Shown here piece after piece: positions 19,901 through 28,887 of a stretch of 64,000 nucleotides of DNA. The position numbers and the translations under genes are program-made. The notes beneath the pieces are model-generated. The model had not been told where the DNA came from, searched no databases, and saw only the letters and a program-made list of their open reading frames with translations. This DNA is from Providencia rettgeri. GTDB taxonomy: Bacteria > Pseudomonadota > Gammaproteobacteria > Enterobacterales > Enterobacteriaceae. The stretch covers positions 1-64,000 of the forward strand of contig UGTZ01000002.1 in NCBI GenBank assembly GCA_900455085.1, given 5' to 3'. Every line of letters begins with the position of its first letter. The first letter of the stretch is position 1.

Positions 19901-21118
19901 ATGGTTAGGGTAAATAATCAGTTCAACAAAATTGCAAGCCGTTCTGTAAGATTGTTACAGTCATTGACATCACAAGTTCAATCGCAAAAAGAAGAACTCA
20001 ATGAAACGACTTATTATCAAGTTTACTCTAAAGCTGCGGTCGCTAAATTACCTAAACTTACTCGAGCTAGTGTCGATTATGCCGTCAATGAAATGGAGAA
20101 TGATGGATACTTATTTGAAAAAAGACAAGCCGGAACAGCATCAAAATATGCGATGACGATCCAAAATATTATCGATATTTATCATCACCGCGGTGTACCA
20201 AAATACCGTGATCGTTATTCTGAAGCGTTTACTTTTTTTGTGGGGAATTTAAAGGGTGGGGTATCAAAAACGGTCAGTACAGTATCATTAGCGCACGCAT
20301 TACGTACGCACCCTCATCTCATATATGAGGATCTTAGGATCTTAGTGATAGATCTTGACCCTCAGGCATCTGCGACGATGTTTTTGGATCATATGCAATC
20401 TATTGGAACTGTTGATACAACTGCTGCTCAAGCAATGTTACAGAATGTTAGCCGTGAGGAATTATTTAACGAGTTTATTTTGCCTTCTGTTGTACAAGGT
20501 GTAGATGTTATCCCTGCGTCTATTGAAGATGCATTTATTGCATCTCAGTGGGAATTATTATGTGCGGAACATTTACCTGGACATAATATTTATACTGTTT
20601 TGCGTGAGAATATTATCAATAAAATTAAACAAGATTATGATTTTATTTTTATTGATAGTGGTCCTCATCTTGATGCTTTTTTATCTAATGCAATCGCAGC
20701 AGCAGATATCTTAATGACGCCGGTACCACCTGCACAAGTTGATTTTCACTCAACGTTAAAATATTTAACCCGCTTACCCGAGCTCATTGACTTGATAGAA
20801 TCAACGGGTGCAAGCGTTAATTTGATCAGTAATATTGGGTTTATGTCTAAATTAGTCAATAAAACAGATCATAAATTATGCCATAGTTTAGCAAAGGAAA
20901 TCTTTGGTGGAGATATGCTAGATGTAGCCTTGCCAAGACTCGATGGGTTTGAACGTTGTGGCGAATCATTTGACACAGTTGTTTCTGTTAATCCAGCCAC
21001 ATACATTGGCAGTGCTGAAGCGTTAAAAAGTGCAAAAGTTGCTGCGGAAGACTTCTCTAAAGCAGTTTTTGATCGGGTAGAATTTCTTCGCATGAATAGA
21101 GGTTATTATGCAAACTAA
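19901..21118 (+). CDS. ParA/SopA partition ATPase (type Ia)
   Basis: A 405-residue protein with an N-terminal winged-helix region (about 1-100) typical of long, self-repressing ParA proteins of P1 and F type. The deviant Walker A is NLKGGVSKT at about residues 115-123, Walker B is LVIDLDPQAS, and later FIFIDSGPHLD. It overlaps the ParB gene by 11 bases. Together with ParB it moves plasmid copies apart at cell division; the N-terminal domain would repress the operon. All motifs are intact. Confidence 0.93.
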   Translation: MVRVNNQFNKIASRSVRLLQSLTSQVQSQKEELNETTYYQVYSKAAVAKLPKLTRASVDYAVNEMENDGYLFEKRQAGTASKYAMTIQNIIDIYHHRGVPKYRDRYSEAFTFFVGNLKGGVSKTVSTVSLAHALRTHPHLIYEDLRILVIDLDPQASATMFLDHMQSIGTVDTTAAQAMLQNVSREELFNEFILPSVVQGVDVIPASIEDAFIASQWELLCAEHLPGHNIYTVLRENIINKIKQDYDFIFIDSGPHLDAFLSNAIAAADILMTPVPPAQVDFHSTLKYLTRLPELIDLIESTGASVNLISNIGFMSKLVNKTDHKLCHSLAKEIFGGDMLDVALPRLDGFERCGESFDTVVSVNPATYIGSAEALKSAKVAAEDFSKAVFDRVEFLRMNRGYYAN

Positions 21119-22091
21119 AAGAAAAACTATCGGAAGAACGTTGAGTGCATCAACGTTAACGCATTTAGCAACGGATCAAAAGCACTCTCAACGTTTTATG
21201 CTTAAATCAGGTCAGTCAGCTATTTTTTATTTAATTGACATTCCTGCTGATGAATTAGCAGAGAAAACCTTTGTACGATTTTTAGTTAATGGTCGAGATC
21301 AAAACGCATTAACGCCGGAGTCACTTGCGGATATTACGAGAACAATTAAATTACAACAATTTTTTCCTGCTATTGGCCACAGAATAAATGGAAAAATCGA
21401 AATTTTAGATGGCTCAAGACGACGTGCCGCTGCTTTATTGTGTCATGTTGGATTATCTGTATTAGTCACTGATTCAGAAATCAGTAATGATGATGCTAGG
21501 CAATTGGCTCTCGATGTTCAAACTTCAAAAGAACATAATTTAAGAGAAATTGGGCTGCGGCTTTTAAAATTGAGAGAGAAGGGAATGTCACAAAAAGAGA
21601 TTGCTCTTTTTGAAAATTTATCTGCGGCAAAGGTTACTCGAGCAATTCAAGCAGCTTCAGTACCAGATGACATTATTGCATTATTCCCTGTTCAATCTGA
21701 ATTGGCTTATAGTGATTATAAATTACTGCTCACTATCGACCAACTTATTGATTCAAAAAAACTTATAAAGCAAGACATCATTGATAATGTTAATGAAAAA
21801 ATTGAAAGACTAATAGATATAAACAAAATAGCGCCTGATGAGTTAAAGAAAACAATTTTAACTACATTAAAAAATATTACAGAACAGTTAGCTTCTAAAA
21901 ATAAAAAAAATGAAGTGACAGTAAAACAACTTTGGGGTTTTGAAGATAAGAATACTTATGCCAGAAAACGAGTAAAGGATCGAGGATTTAGTTACGAATT
22001 TAATCGGATGCCAAAACAATTACAGGAAAAACTAGATGAAACAATTCAAACTGTAATGCAGACATATTTTGAAAATATAAATAAAGAATAA
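21108..22091 (+). CDS. ParB/SopB centromere-binding protein
   Basis: A 327-residue protein with a ParB N-terminal domain, including the arginine-rich box LDGSRRRAAALLC, then an HTH region (GMSQKEIALFENLSAAKVTRAIQ) and a C-terminal dimerisation part. This is the P1/F (type Ia) layout. The start ATG lies within the end of parA, giving translational coupling. The centromere should be close; between 22092 and 22170 a weak inverted pair CCAC/GTGG (22113, 22125) is the only hint, and no SopC-like 43-bp repeats are seen. Confidence 0.92.
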   Translation: MQTKRKTIGRTLSASTLTHLATDQKHSQRFMLKSGQSAIFYLIDIPADELAEKTFVRFLVNGRDQNALTPESLADITRTIKLQQFFPAIGHRINGKIEILDGSRRRAAALLCHVGLSVLVTDSEISNDDARQLALDVQTSKEHNLREIGLRLLKLREKGMSQKEIALFENLSAAKVTRAIQAASVPDDIIALFPVQSELAYSDYKLLLTIDQLIDSKKLIKQDIIDNVNEKIERLIDINKIAPDELKKTILTTLKNITEQLASKNKKNEVTVKQLWGFEDKNTYARKRVKDRGFSYEFNRMPKQLQEKLDETIQTVMQTYFENINKE

Positions 22092-22174
22092 AAGAAATTA
22101 AGCCTAAAGTGACCACGCTATAAGGTGGCAAGACATGGGATTTAACACACGAAATGTGCTGGGAACCCACAAAT

Positions 22175-22266
22175 AGAAAACCCCTATAATCTTCTCTATC
22201 TTGGCGGACTGAAAGATTATCAGGGGTCATCAGAACAATTCTGTTAGGGGTAATGTTGAACTCCTA
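22175..22266 (-). ncRNA. Antisense RNA controlling RepA expression (IncI/IncL/M or IncFII type)
   Basis: Complementary to the RepA leader. A promoter (TTGAAT, 17 bases, TATACT on the minus strand) lies just upstream. Its 3' end forms a 13-bp stem with one bulge (22181-22193 with 22213-22226) followed on the minus strand by GGGGTTTTCTATTT, an intrinsic terminator. On the plus strand the hairpin loop holds TTGGCG (22201-22206), the loop motif known from antisense-target kissing in IncI-type and related replicons. Length about 90 nt. Pairing would inhibit leader-peptide translation and so RepA synthesis. Ends are estimated. Confidence 0.75.
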
Positions 22267-22272
22267 ATGGGG

Positions 22273-22301
22273 AGTATAGAATTATGCGCAAAAAAATTCA
22301 A
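22273..22301 (-). promoter_or_regulatory. Promoter of the antisense RNA
   Basis: On the minus strand TTGAAT (22296-22301) and TATACT (22273-22278) are separated by 17 bases. This is a near-consensus sigma-70 promoter placed correctly to start transcription about 7 bases before the antisense RNA. Confidence 0.7.
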
Positions 22302-22340
22302 CTCCTTCCGTACAACATAAGTGCGGAGATACATGTCTAA
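22284..22340 (+). CDS. RepA leader peptide (translational coupling)
   Basis: An 18-codon frame, MRKKIQLLPYNISAEIHV, with GGGGAG upstream. Its TAA (22338-22340) lies just inside the RepA gene, overlapping the RepA ATG (22333) by 8 bases in a different frame. This is the arrangement of RepY-RepZ in IncI plasmids and Tap-RepA in IncFII, where ribosomes ending the leader open or re-initiate on the rep mRNA. Too short to be found by ordinary gene callers. The coupling role is inferred from layout. The CGCC partner needed for an IncI-style pseudoknot was not found nearby. Confidence 0.7.
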   Translation: MRKKIQLLPYNISAEIHV

Positions 22341-23271
22341 TGAGACCTCAGTTCCTGTAATTCCTTGTTCTGTCGGTAAAATTCATCGACATTACACACC
22401 AAAATTTTTAGGCGAATTACCTAAACTGGTGCCCGTACGTCGTTTTGCTGCGGCGTTAAAGCGGCATGACTGGAATCGCAACCCACATATTTACCAACTG
22501 CGTTATAGCCGAAAGCAGCGGATATCGGTGCGCTCTGAGCGTCGAGAAACCTTTGGTGCGTTAGCGATGGCTATGATTGCCTATGCGGATTACAATCCAG
22601 AAAGTGATGCGCTATTCGAAGTGATGTGCTCAGTGGAGAAGTTGGCAGAGTTGTGTGGTCAACTGTATCGTTATGATAGTGGCCGTAAAAGCTACGACCC
22701 GATATTGCATGCACTGCGCGATTGGGAGCAAGCCAAACTCATCGTGATTGACCGCGATTTTGATATCGAAGCCAAACAATACAAAGCGATGCGGATTTGG
22801 ATACGTCCGGAGTTTTTTCATGGACTCGGTTTTTCACCGTTGGAGCTGCGGGGTGTGGTATCCAGCTTTAGCCGTTGGATGGAAAAGAAAGGATTAAAAG
22901 AGAGCTACCAAAAACGGTATGCGCAGCATGTGTTGCGGCTCGCCCGTGCAAATGTGGCATCCCTCGATAATAAGCACAAGCTTCGCAACTTACTTAACAA
23001 GCTCAAAACACTTGTGATTGGGGAAGATGAAGCGCTCAAACAAGAGAAAAAACATTTAGCCAAGGCGTTGAAGGAAAAGAAAGCCTTAGCGCAAAGTACC
23101 CGTGCGCCAGAAAGTCCTGAGCATGCCGCATGGCGGCGTTTTGAAGCGTGGCGAGTGACACAACCGATAGCGGCGGTTATGGCATTTGAGCGTGAAATGA
23201 AAGCGTTATACCCGAGTATTCAAGGCCAGGCAATTTATCTTTACTATCTAACACATTTACCTGACGCCTAA
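22333..23271 (+). CDS. repA: RepA replication initiator (IncFII/IncI-type RepA/RepZ)
   Basis: A 312-residue basic protein beginning MSNETSVPVIPCSVGK. Segments such as YTPKFLGELPKLVPVRRFAAALKR... and FGALAMAMIAYADYNP belong to the RepA family of IncFII, IncI and IncL/M plasmids, which bind and open an origin lying downstream of their own gene. The ATG at 22333 is chosen over the GTG at 22321 because the leader peptide stop overlaps it. The C-terminal part has a lysine-rich coiled coil (EKKHLAKALKEKKALAQ). Control by the antisense RNA and leader is described separately. Intact; likely the main initiator. Confidence 0.85.
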   Translation: MSNETSVPVIPCSVGKIHRHYTPKFLGELPKLVPVRRFAAALKRHDWNRNPHIYQLRYSRKQRISVRSERRETFGALAMAMIAYADYNPESDALFEVMCSVEKLAELCGQLYRYDSGRKSYDPILHALRDWEQAKLIVIDRDFDIEAKQYKAMRIWIRPEFFHGLGFSPLELRGVVSSFSRWMEKKGLKESYQKRYAQHVLRLARANVASLDNKHKLRNLLNKLKTLVIGEDEALKQEKKHLAKALKEKKALAQSTRAPESPEHAAWRRFEAWRVTQPIAAVMAFEREMKALYPSIQGQAIYLYYLTHLPDA

Positions 23272-24301
23272 TCCGTCTTTTTAAATTTCCGTCTTGATTG
23301 ACGGTGGTTTTGTTCGCCCTAAATTTGGTTCTCTTGTTTTTTAAGCAAAATTCTTATCATTTTATGCTTTTCATTCATCTCGATGATGACGGTACCAACA
23401 CATTCGTTCTTTATTTATCCCATTAACTTCGAATGTTGTTTTCTTCTACAATTAACTTCGAAAGGTATTAGCCTTTTACTGTTAAATTCGTTTTTAGGTT
23501 CTGAACTAAACGACCTTATAAATAAGGAGTTGCGGCTCTGCTTTTTCAAGCCGCACACTCTAAAGAGATAAACCTAATAAAGCCTTCGCTTACAAGCCAT
23601 AAATGGCTGTCGCTCAGATTACGGTGTCAGCATCCTGCAATTGCCCCCGTAAAGCTGGCCACTGGCCACCTTAACGCGCAGCTACAGCCATTCTGCGAGG
23701 CTTCGCCTCTTGCCTGTCTCACTGCGTTTTTCAAAGAGGCAAATAAGCAAAATAACGGTTTTAATTTCAGTCAGCTTAACCAGGACAGGGGGCGGATTGG
23801 GGTATTAAACAGTACTAAACCGCTGACGCGGGTCTCGACGGCCCTGACCTAATATTGTTCTCTGAAACACTGTTTGCCGTCTACAGCCCTTCGGGCAGAT
23901 GATGTTGGTAGACGTCTTAAAAATATGAAGTCAATATTAATAATGGAATAACATGCTAATAAACAAAAAAATAATTCAATAGTATCGTTAGATAAAATCT
24001 GTATAGGTTTCTAACGTAAACTACAAATCAGATCTATTAGGTTAGATAAATAATTAGAATTTATAGTAAAATTAATCATTTTATTAAACTATAAAGCTAT
24101 ATATTTATTAATAAAGACACATTAAATAATACATAAAGTTACATTTTAATAATCAAGTAACTTGATGGTTAGGAAATTCGATGAACAGTTTAATGAGTTA
24201 ATAACGATAAGTTTCGGTATCAAAGTCTGTTAAAGGGTCTCTATCGTATTTAAACCTAACCATGATAACGTGTAATCGCGCTTTTTTTAACCAAAAACTG
24301 A
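23272..24301. other. Probable origin region downstream of repA
   Basis: No gene supported. In this RepA family the CIS element and origin follow the rep stop codon. A small hairpin (CCGTC 23289, GACGG 23300) followed by a T-rich run fits the start of CIS. From about 23575 to 23900 the sequence is less AT-rich than its surroundings, with several short inverted repeats; after 23930 it is very AT-rich. No consensus DnaA box was found. Origin placement is inference. Confidence 0.45.
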
Positions 24302-25607
24302 AATAATAGGCACACTGATCTTAGGCCGCGGTTTGTAACCATCGCTTTTTAGCCATTTTATCCCGCCTTTCTGACAGCAAAGTCACCGCGTGTAGACCTT
24401 TTTCCGCACTCATAAACCGCAGTCGGTTGCCACATAAAATGCATTGGTACGGATCGGTGTTTAAAAACCCTTTGATAAGCGCTGCAAAGCCCGGTTTTTC
24501 AGGCACGTTAGGGTGTATCATGTCCAACGCGTCATACACTTTAGATAACAAGCGTCCACGTTTTCGATTGGCTAAAAAACCGTAATAACGGATCATCTTA
24601 AAATGTCGCGCTGGGATATGACTGACGTAACGTCGTATCATTTCTTCTTGAGATAAGGTCTGTCGTCGGTATTGTTGGCTATGGTGGTCATAATAATGAT
24701 GAACCACGGCGCCCCCACTGTAATGTTTCAATTGAGAAGCCGAGATAGGCGGTCGTTTTAAGTAACGCCCAAGATATTTGACGTTGTGCCAGGCGCCTCG
24801 GGTCTTTTTAGCAAAATGCAGTTTCCAATAGCGCTGGAACTGGGCATTGAGGTAACGACACCAGGTCGGATAATCGCGAATATGCCCGAAGCCAGGCAAT
24901 TTATTCGGTAGTAACTGAAAATAGCTGTCACGCAGGAGCCGAATGACGGCACTGCGCCAGACTTTTTCGACGTCTTTCTTTTTGAAAAAAATGGGCTTCC
25001 AGGTATCGTATTTGGTGAGACCGCCTCGGGTCACTGATAAATGAATATGCGGATGTTGATTGAGTTGGCGGCCGTAGGTGTGGAGGGCGCAAAAGATACC
25101 GATTTCGAGTCCAAGGCGTCTGGCATGTTTGAGCATAGCACGCGTTGCACAGCGAAAGAGTTGGTTGAGCAAGAGCCAATTATTGTTGAAGAAAGGCCAA
25201 AGCAGATGAGGCATGGTGAGGGTAATATGCTGCCATTCGCAGTCCGGCAAAATATGGCGCTGCTGGGCGATCCATTGTTCGGTGCCTTTGAGACCACAGG
25301 CACTGCAGGCTTTGGATTTACAGGTTTGACAAAAGAAACGAGAATGTGTGCAATCAGAAGAAGAGCAGCAATAACGTCGAACGCCCATAGCACAGGTGCT
25401 ACAGGCGAGCATCTTTTCAACACAGAGGAGTTGCCATTCATCGACGTGATTATTTTCGATGAAGCGATCCCATCCGTCATCGTATTGAAATAGTAATTTA
25501 GCGGGTCTGGGAATATACATAGAGCAGAGTATAAAAGACGGGAAGGGAGTTGCCTAGAAATAGAGCGGCTTCGCCGCGATGCTCACGCCAAAGGCGTGCT
25601 TATGTTC
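24302..25607 (-). mobile_element. IS91-family element (IS801-like)
   Basis: Contains one HUH transposase gene. The ends are defined by comparison with a second, deleted copy at 30997-31408: AATAATAGGCACACTGATC at one side and two hairpins (GCGGCTTCGCCGC and CACGCCAAAGGCGTG) followed by CTTATGTTC at the other. It has no inverted repeats and no target duplication, as expected for rolling-circle elements. GTTC ends both copies. To the right it abuts an IS6 transposase cut at CTTG|ATGAAACG; the other half of that IS6 is not on the left, so a rearrangement followed. Confidence 0.85.
24321..25520 (-). CDS. IS91-family HUH transposase
   Basis: A 399-residue protein with an N-terminal cysteine-rich zinc-binding domain (CVEKMLACSTCAMG, CQTCKSKACSACG), the HUH motif in NQHPHIHLSVTRGG, the signature YLGRYLKRPPIS, and RYYGFLANRKRG, together typical of Y2_Tnp rolling-circle transposases. 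The frame is intact and of usual length. It nicks DNA and transposes by rolling-circle replication, often mobilising adjacent genes. A deleted derivative elsewhere in the window suggests past activity in this replicon. Confidence 0.92.
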   Translation of the reverse strand: MYIPRPAKLLFQYDDGWDRFIENNHVDEWQLLCVEKMLACSTCAMGVRRYCCSSSDCTHSRFFCQTCKSKACSACGLKGTEQWIAQQRHILPDCEWQHITLTMPHLLWPFFNNNWLLLNQLFRCATRAMLKHARRLGLEIGIFCALHTYGRQLNQHPHIHLSVTRGGLTKYDTWKPIFFKKKDVEKVWRSAVIRLLRDSYFQLLPNKLPGFGHIRDYPTWCRYLNAQFQRYWKLHFAKKTRGAWHNVKYLGRYLKRPPISASQLKHYSGGAVVHHYYDHHSQQYRRQTLSQEEMIRRYVSHIPARHFKMIRYYGFLANRKRGRLLSKVYDALDMIHPNVPEKPGFAALIKGFLNTDPYQCILCGNRLRFMSAEKGLHAVTLLSERRDKMAKKRWLQTAA

Positions 25608-26080
25608 ATGAAACGTATATAAAAATCAATGGAAAATGGGCATATCTATACCGTGCTGTTGATAGTAAAGGGAATACGCTGGATTTTTATCTCTTACCGC
25701 GTCGGAATACGAAAGCGGCTTACCGTTTTTTAAGTAAACTCTTCAACCGAATGAAAAAAGACAATGCACCCAAAGTGATTAATACCGATAAAGCGGCATC
25801 CTATGGTCGCGCTATCATGTTACTTAAAAAAGAGGGGAAATGCCCGACTGACGTTGAACACCGGCAGATAAAATATCGCAATAATGTCATTGAATGTGAT
25901 CATGGAAAATTGAAGCGGATCATCAATCCTACATTAGGATTTAAATCCCTCAAAACTGCTCATGCCACAATTAAGGGAATTGAGGCGATGCGGGCATTGA
26001 AGAAAGGTCAGGCTGAGTATTTTTATTACGGATATCCCTTAGGCGAAGTGCGTCTAGTGAACAGAGTTTTTGGTCTGTAA
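25608..26080 (+). pseudogene. IS6-family transposase, N-terminus removed by IS91
   Basis: About 155 residues of an IS6/IS26-type DDE transposase starting at ETYIKINGKWAYLYRAVD, and containing NTDKAASYG and the DHGKLKRIINP region, to the natural stop. The HTH and the first catalytic aspartate region are lost. The matching N-terminal part, from a near-identical copy, is at 32427-32811 on the other strand. Confidence 0.85.
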
Positions 26081-26131
26081 TATAATTGAGGGTCAAAAAC
26101 TCAGTCCCACAATTTTATTTGCAACAGTGCC
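25608..26131 (+). mobile_element. IS6-family element, right part only
   Basis: The remnant runs from the IS91 junction to the IS6-type inverted repeat TTTGCAACAGTGCC at 26118-26131. The other half of the element is missing here. Confidence 0.8.
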
Positions 26132-26296
26132 ATAAGGAGATTAACCTACACTTTCGACGAGTTTTGTGTTTTTTCATGATTTTTGTCAGTAAGTTTGAGA
26201 TAAGTTCAGTTTGTGTAAATGCTAACATTTATTTAAGATAAGGAAAATCCTTTCATCGTGAAAGGATATTCATGACAGGATGATGAGAGTTACTAA

Positions 26297-27031
26297 ATGA
26301 ATAAAATAACGCAAGGCATGATGGCGGCAATTGTGGCTGGTTGCTTTATGGGTAATGTGGCGCAAGCGGGTAATGGTGTTTATGTGACAGGTAAATTAGG
26401 CAGTTCGATAATGCAACTGTCCGACCATAAATGGGAAGATGACGCTTGGGGTGAAAGTTATCACGGTAGCAATAAAACGAAAGGGGTATTTGGCGGTGGA
26501 GTCGCGATTGGGTATGATTTTTATGATGCATATAGCCTGCCAATTCGCACTGAATTCGACATCATGATACGAGGAAAGGCCTCTTCTGATTATAATCTCG
26601 GCACCTCATCCTACGGAACACCCGGTACTTCGGGATATTGGGATTCGGATGATGCGAAAAATGATGTCACATTAAATACTTTTATGGTCAATGCGTATTA
26701 TGATTTTAGAAATAGTACTGCATTTACCCCGTATGTCAGCGTAGGCTTAGGGATGGCAAGCTTAAAACATAAAGCGAAAAATTCGTATACAGAGGTATCA
26801 TATCCATCGGGTAGCACTACATACGATTCATTTTCTAAATCAAAAACTGCTACAAATTTCGCATGGAGTTTGGGGGTAGGAACACAATATACCTTTAATG
26901 ATAATCTGGCATTAGATTTAAGCTATCGTTATTTAGATGCGGGCAAATCAGATGTCAATTACGATGGTGCTAAATCGAAAATTAAAGTCAGAACCAATGA
27001 TATTATGTTAGGGATTGTGTATCGCTTTTAG
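26297..27031 (+). CDS. Outer-membrane beta-barrel protein (opacity/OmpX-like)
   Basis: A 244-residue protein with a signal peptide ending VAQA and alternating strand patterns to a C-terminal phenylalanine (IMLGIVYRF), the usual barrel-insertion signal. Size and pattern fit the OMP_b-brl (opacity-like) family of eight-stranded barrels, often involved in adhesion or serum resistance. GTSSYGTPGTSGYWDSDD looks like an extracellular loop. It stands alone with its own upstream region, next to IS6. Specific function unknown. Confidence 0.85.
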   Translation: MNKITQGMMAAIVAGCFMGNVAQAGNGVYVTGKLGSSIMQLSDHKWEDDAWGESYHGSNKTKGVFGGGVAIGYDFYDAYSLPIRTEFDIMIRGKASSDYNLGTSSYGTPGTSGYWDSDDAKNDVTLNTFMVNAYYDFRNSTAFTPYVSVGLGMASLKHKAKNSYTEVSYPSGSTTYDSFSKSKTATNFAWSLGVGTQYTFNDNLALDLSYRYLDAGKSDVNYDGAKSKIKVRTNDIMLGIVYRF

Positions 27032-27114
27032 CCTTCTTAATTAGGTGTCAGTGCCCGAGTGAATGCACTGTACACCTGCCTCAAATCTTATTAAAATTAA
27101 TACAAGGCCACTAA

Positions 27115-27348
27115 ATGAAATTAAAAGCCCTAAGTGCCATCTTTTTAACCTTATCAATTTCAACATTCGCCAGTGCTTCTTGTGAAAGTGTGATTGCGGA
27201 AATTAAACAAAAAATTATCAATAACGGTGTGCCTGAAAACCATTTTACGGTGGTTGCAGTGCCTAATGCAGAAGCTGAATCTCATGAGGGTAAAATCGTG
27301 GGCCACTGTGAAGATGAATCCCATAAAATCATTTACACCAAAAAATAA
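27115..27348 (+). CDS. DUF1161 family small exported protein
   Basis: A 77-residue protein with signal peptide (ends FASA), two cysteines (C23, and the one in GHCEDE) and the pattern IAEIKQKIINNGVPENHFTVV...GKIVGHC...KIIYTKK of DUF1161 proteins. These are small periplasmic proteins of unknown role, sometimes stress-related. It lies 84 bases after the barrel gene. Confidence 0.8.
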   Translation: MKLKALSAIFLTLSISTFASASCESVIAEIKQKIINNGVPENHFTVVAVPNAEAESHEGKIVGHCEDESHKIIYTKK

Positions 27349-27567
27349 AATGAGTTGGAATACTGGGTTTTCGGTTCGTCATTTACCTTTTCTTATCGAG
27401 GCCTGCAGACCCAACATCATGAGTCTAACGCATAATTAAGAAGCCTCTAGACCTCTACATCGCGATAAGGACGTTGCTATTTTTTACTGAATTATTTTAT
27501 ATCAATCGGATATAAAGGCATTATTCATTGTTTTTTTTATTGTATTTCAAACAGAGGTTAGAACAAC

Positions 27568-28185
27568 ATGAATTTATTTGAACAAACCCCCAAAGACCGT
27601 CGACGTTATGGTCTTGCGGCTTTTATTGGTTTGATTGCGGGTATTGTTTCTGCATTTGTAAAATGGGGGGCTGAAGTTCCATTACCCCCAAGAAGTCCAA
27701 CGGATATATTTACGGCAGCCTGTCCGCCAGAGTCTTTAATTCTAGCGGCAGATCAAATTGATTGTTCGCGTAATTTTCTGAACCCACCGTATATCTTTTT
27801 ACGAGATTGGTTAGGCGTATCGGATCCCAACGCGACCGTCTACACTTTTGCTGAGCATGCCTTTAACTGGGTTGGCGTGACACATATCGTCTTCTCGATT
27901 GTTTTTGCGCTTGGATACTGCATTGTTGCGGAACGTTTTCCAAAAATTAAATTATGGCAAGGTTTACTGGCGGGTGCGTTAGCTCAATTATGTGTGCACA
28001 TGATTTCATTCCCATTAATGGGATTAACCCCCCCATTATTTGACTTGCCGTGGTATGAGAATGTGTCAGAGATTTTTGGGCATTTAATTTGGTTTTGGTC
28101 GATTGAAATTATTCGTCGTGATTTACGTAACCGGATCACTCATGAACCGGACCCAGAAGTCCCGCTAAGTCAGCCCTTTAGATAA
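27568..28185 (+). CDS. yagU: YagU family inner-membrane protein
   Basis: A 205-residue protein that I recognise as YagU (DUF1440): FEQTPKDRRRYGLAAFIGLIAG at the start, YIFLRDWLGVSDPNATVYTFAEHAFNWVGVTH in the middle and PWYENVSEIFGHLIWFWSIEI at the end match the E. coli protein very closely. Three to four membrane segments. In E. coli it is linked with acid resistance. Its presence on this DNA probably reflects capture from a chromosome. It is followed by a strong terminator. Confidence 0.93.
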   Translation: MNLFEQTPKDRRRYGLAAFIGLIAGIVSAFVKWGAEVPLPPRSPTDIFTAACPPESLILAADQIDCSRNFLNPPYIFLRDWLGVSDPNATVYTFAEHAFNWVGVTHIVFSIVFALGYCIVAERFPKIKLWQGLLAGALAQLCVHMISFPLMGLTPPLFDLPWYENVSEIFGHLIWFWSIEIIRRDLRNRITHEPDPEVPLSQPFR

Positions 28186-28189
28186 ACAA

Positions 28190-28215
28190 AAAAAGCCAGC
28201 GCAAGCTGGCTTTTT
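28190..28215. terminator. Rho-independent terminator after yagU
   Basis: AAAAGCCAGC and GCTGGCTTTTT form a stem of at least 7 GC-rich pairs with a GCAA loop, followed by a T-run. The A-run on the other side makes it bidirectional. Confidence 0.9.
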
Positions 28216-28333
28216 CTATGAGATAAAAAAATGGTTATTCGGGTTTTAGAAAAGGTGATTAGTAGCATAATACTTAATAAATAAATAGAGAAAGGGTATG
28301 AGATTAAATTTTATAGAATAAGGGGAGAGGAGT

Positions 28334-28885
28334 ATGGTCAGAGAAAAATTAAAAATACGCACGTTAAGGCAGCGTTTGATTGAATTTAAACGCGAGCCAC
28401 AGCGTTGCACGTGTTGCCAGGCTAAGTTAAATCGGGTGTCGTTAATGCTTGATGGTGTCGCTATCCATAAAGAGGATATCAGTCACCTGTCACAACTGTT
28501 GAATGACGAGGAGTGGCATGCACTGCAAACGACGCAATTGAAGGTGCTGTGCCGCTTTTGCCGTGAATTGCATACGCCACCCTTACCTATCTTTTTTGAT
28601 TTGGTGGGTTTTCAACGGTATTTATTAGTCGATTTATCAATGAAGCCGAGTACGGTTCGAGAATATCTTACGCGCTTACGTCGTATTGATACGTTGTTGG
28701 TGACGCTCAATATCGACATGCTTCGATTGAATGTGGCGCAGATTAAAGTGATTTTGGCTGAACATTATTCAAAGCAATCATTAAACAATGCAGGACCGGC
28801 ATTGAATCAATATGCAGACTATGTCATTGAATGCTTGGCTAATGATATGGTCGCCGAGGAGGCATGCTTTAACGTGAGGCGTTAA
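28334..28885 (+). CDS. Zinc-ribbon protein with integrase-like SAM domain, function unknown
   Basis: A 183-residue protein with AGGGGAGAGG as a ribosome site. The N-terminal part has CTCCQ and later CRFC, likely a four-cysteine zinc site. Residues about 95-165 (FQRYLLVDLSMKPSTVREYLTRLRRIDTLL) look like the core-binding (SAM-like) domain of tyrosine recombinases, but no catalytic domain follows. The next small membrane-protein gene starts 3 bases after its stop. I do not recognise the family; a DNA-binding accessory or regulatory role is possible. Confidence 0.7.
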   Translation: MVREKLKIRTLRQRLIEFKREPQRCTCCQAKLNRVSLMLDGVAIHKEDISHLSQLLNDEEWHALQTTQLKVLCRFCRELHTPPLPIFFDLVGFQRYLLVDLSMKPSTVREYLTRLRRIDTLLVTLNIDMLRLNVAQIKVILAEHYSKQSLNNAGPALNQYADYVIECLANDMVAEEACFNVRR

Positions 28886-28887
28886 TT

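Noticed and set aside
22105..22170. parS site downstream of parB
   Set aside because: Only a 4-bp inverted pair is visible; too weak to call a centromere.
23383..23571. 62-codon frame downstream of repA
   Set aside because: No ribosome site, low-complexity hydrophobic content, and it lies in the expected origin region.
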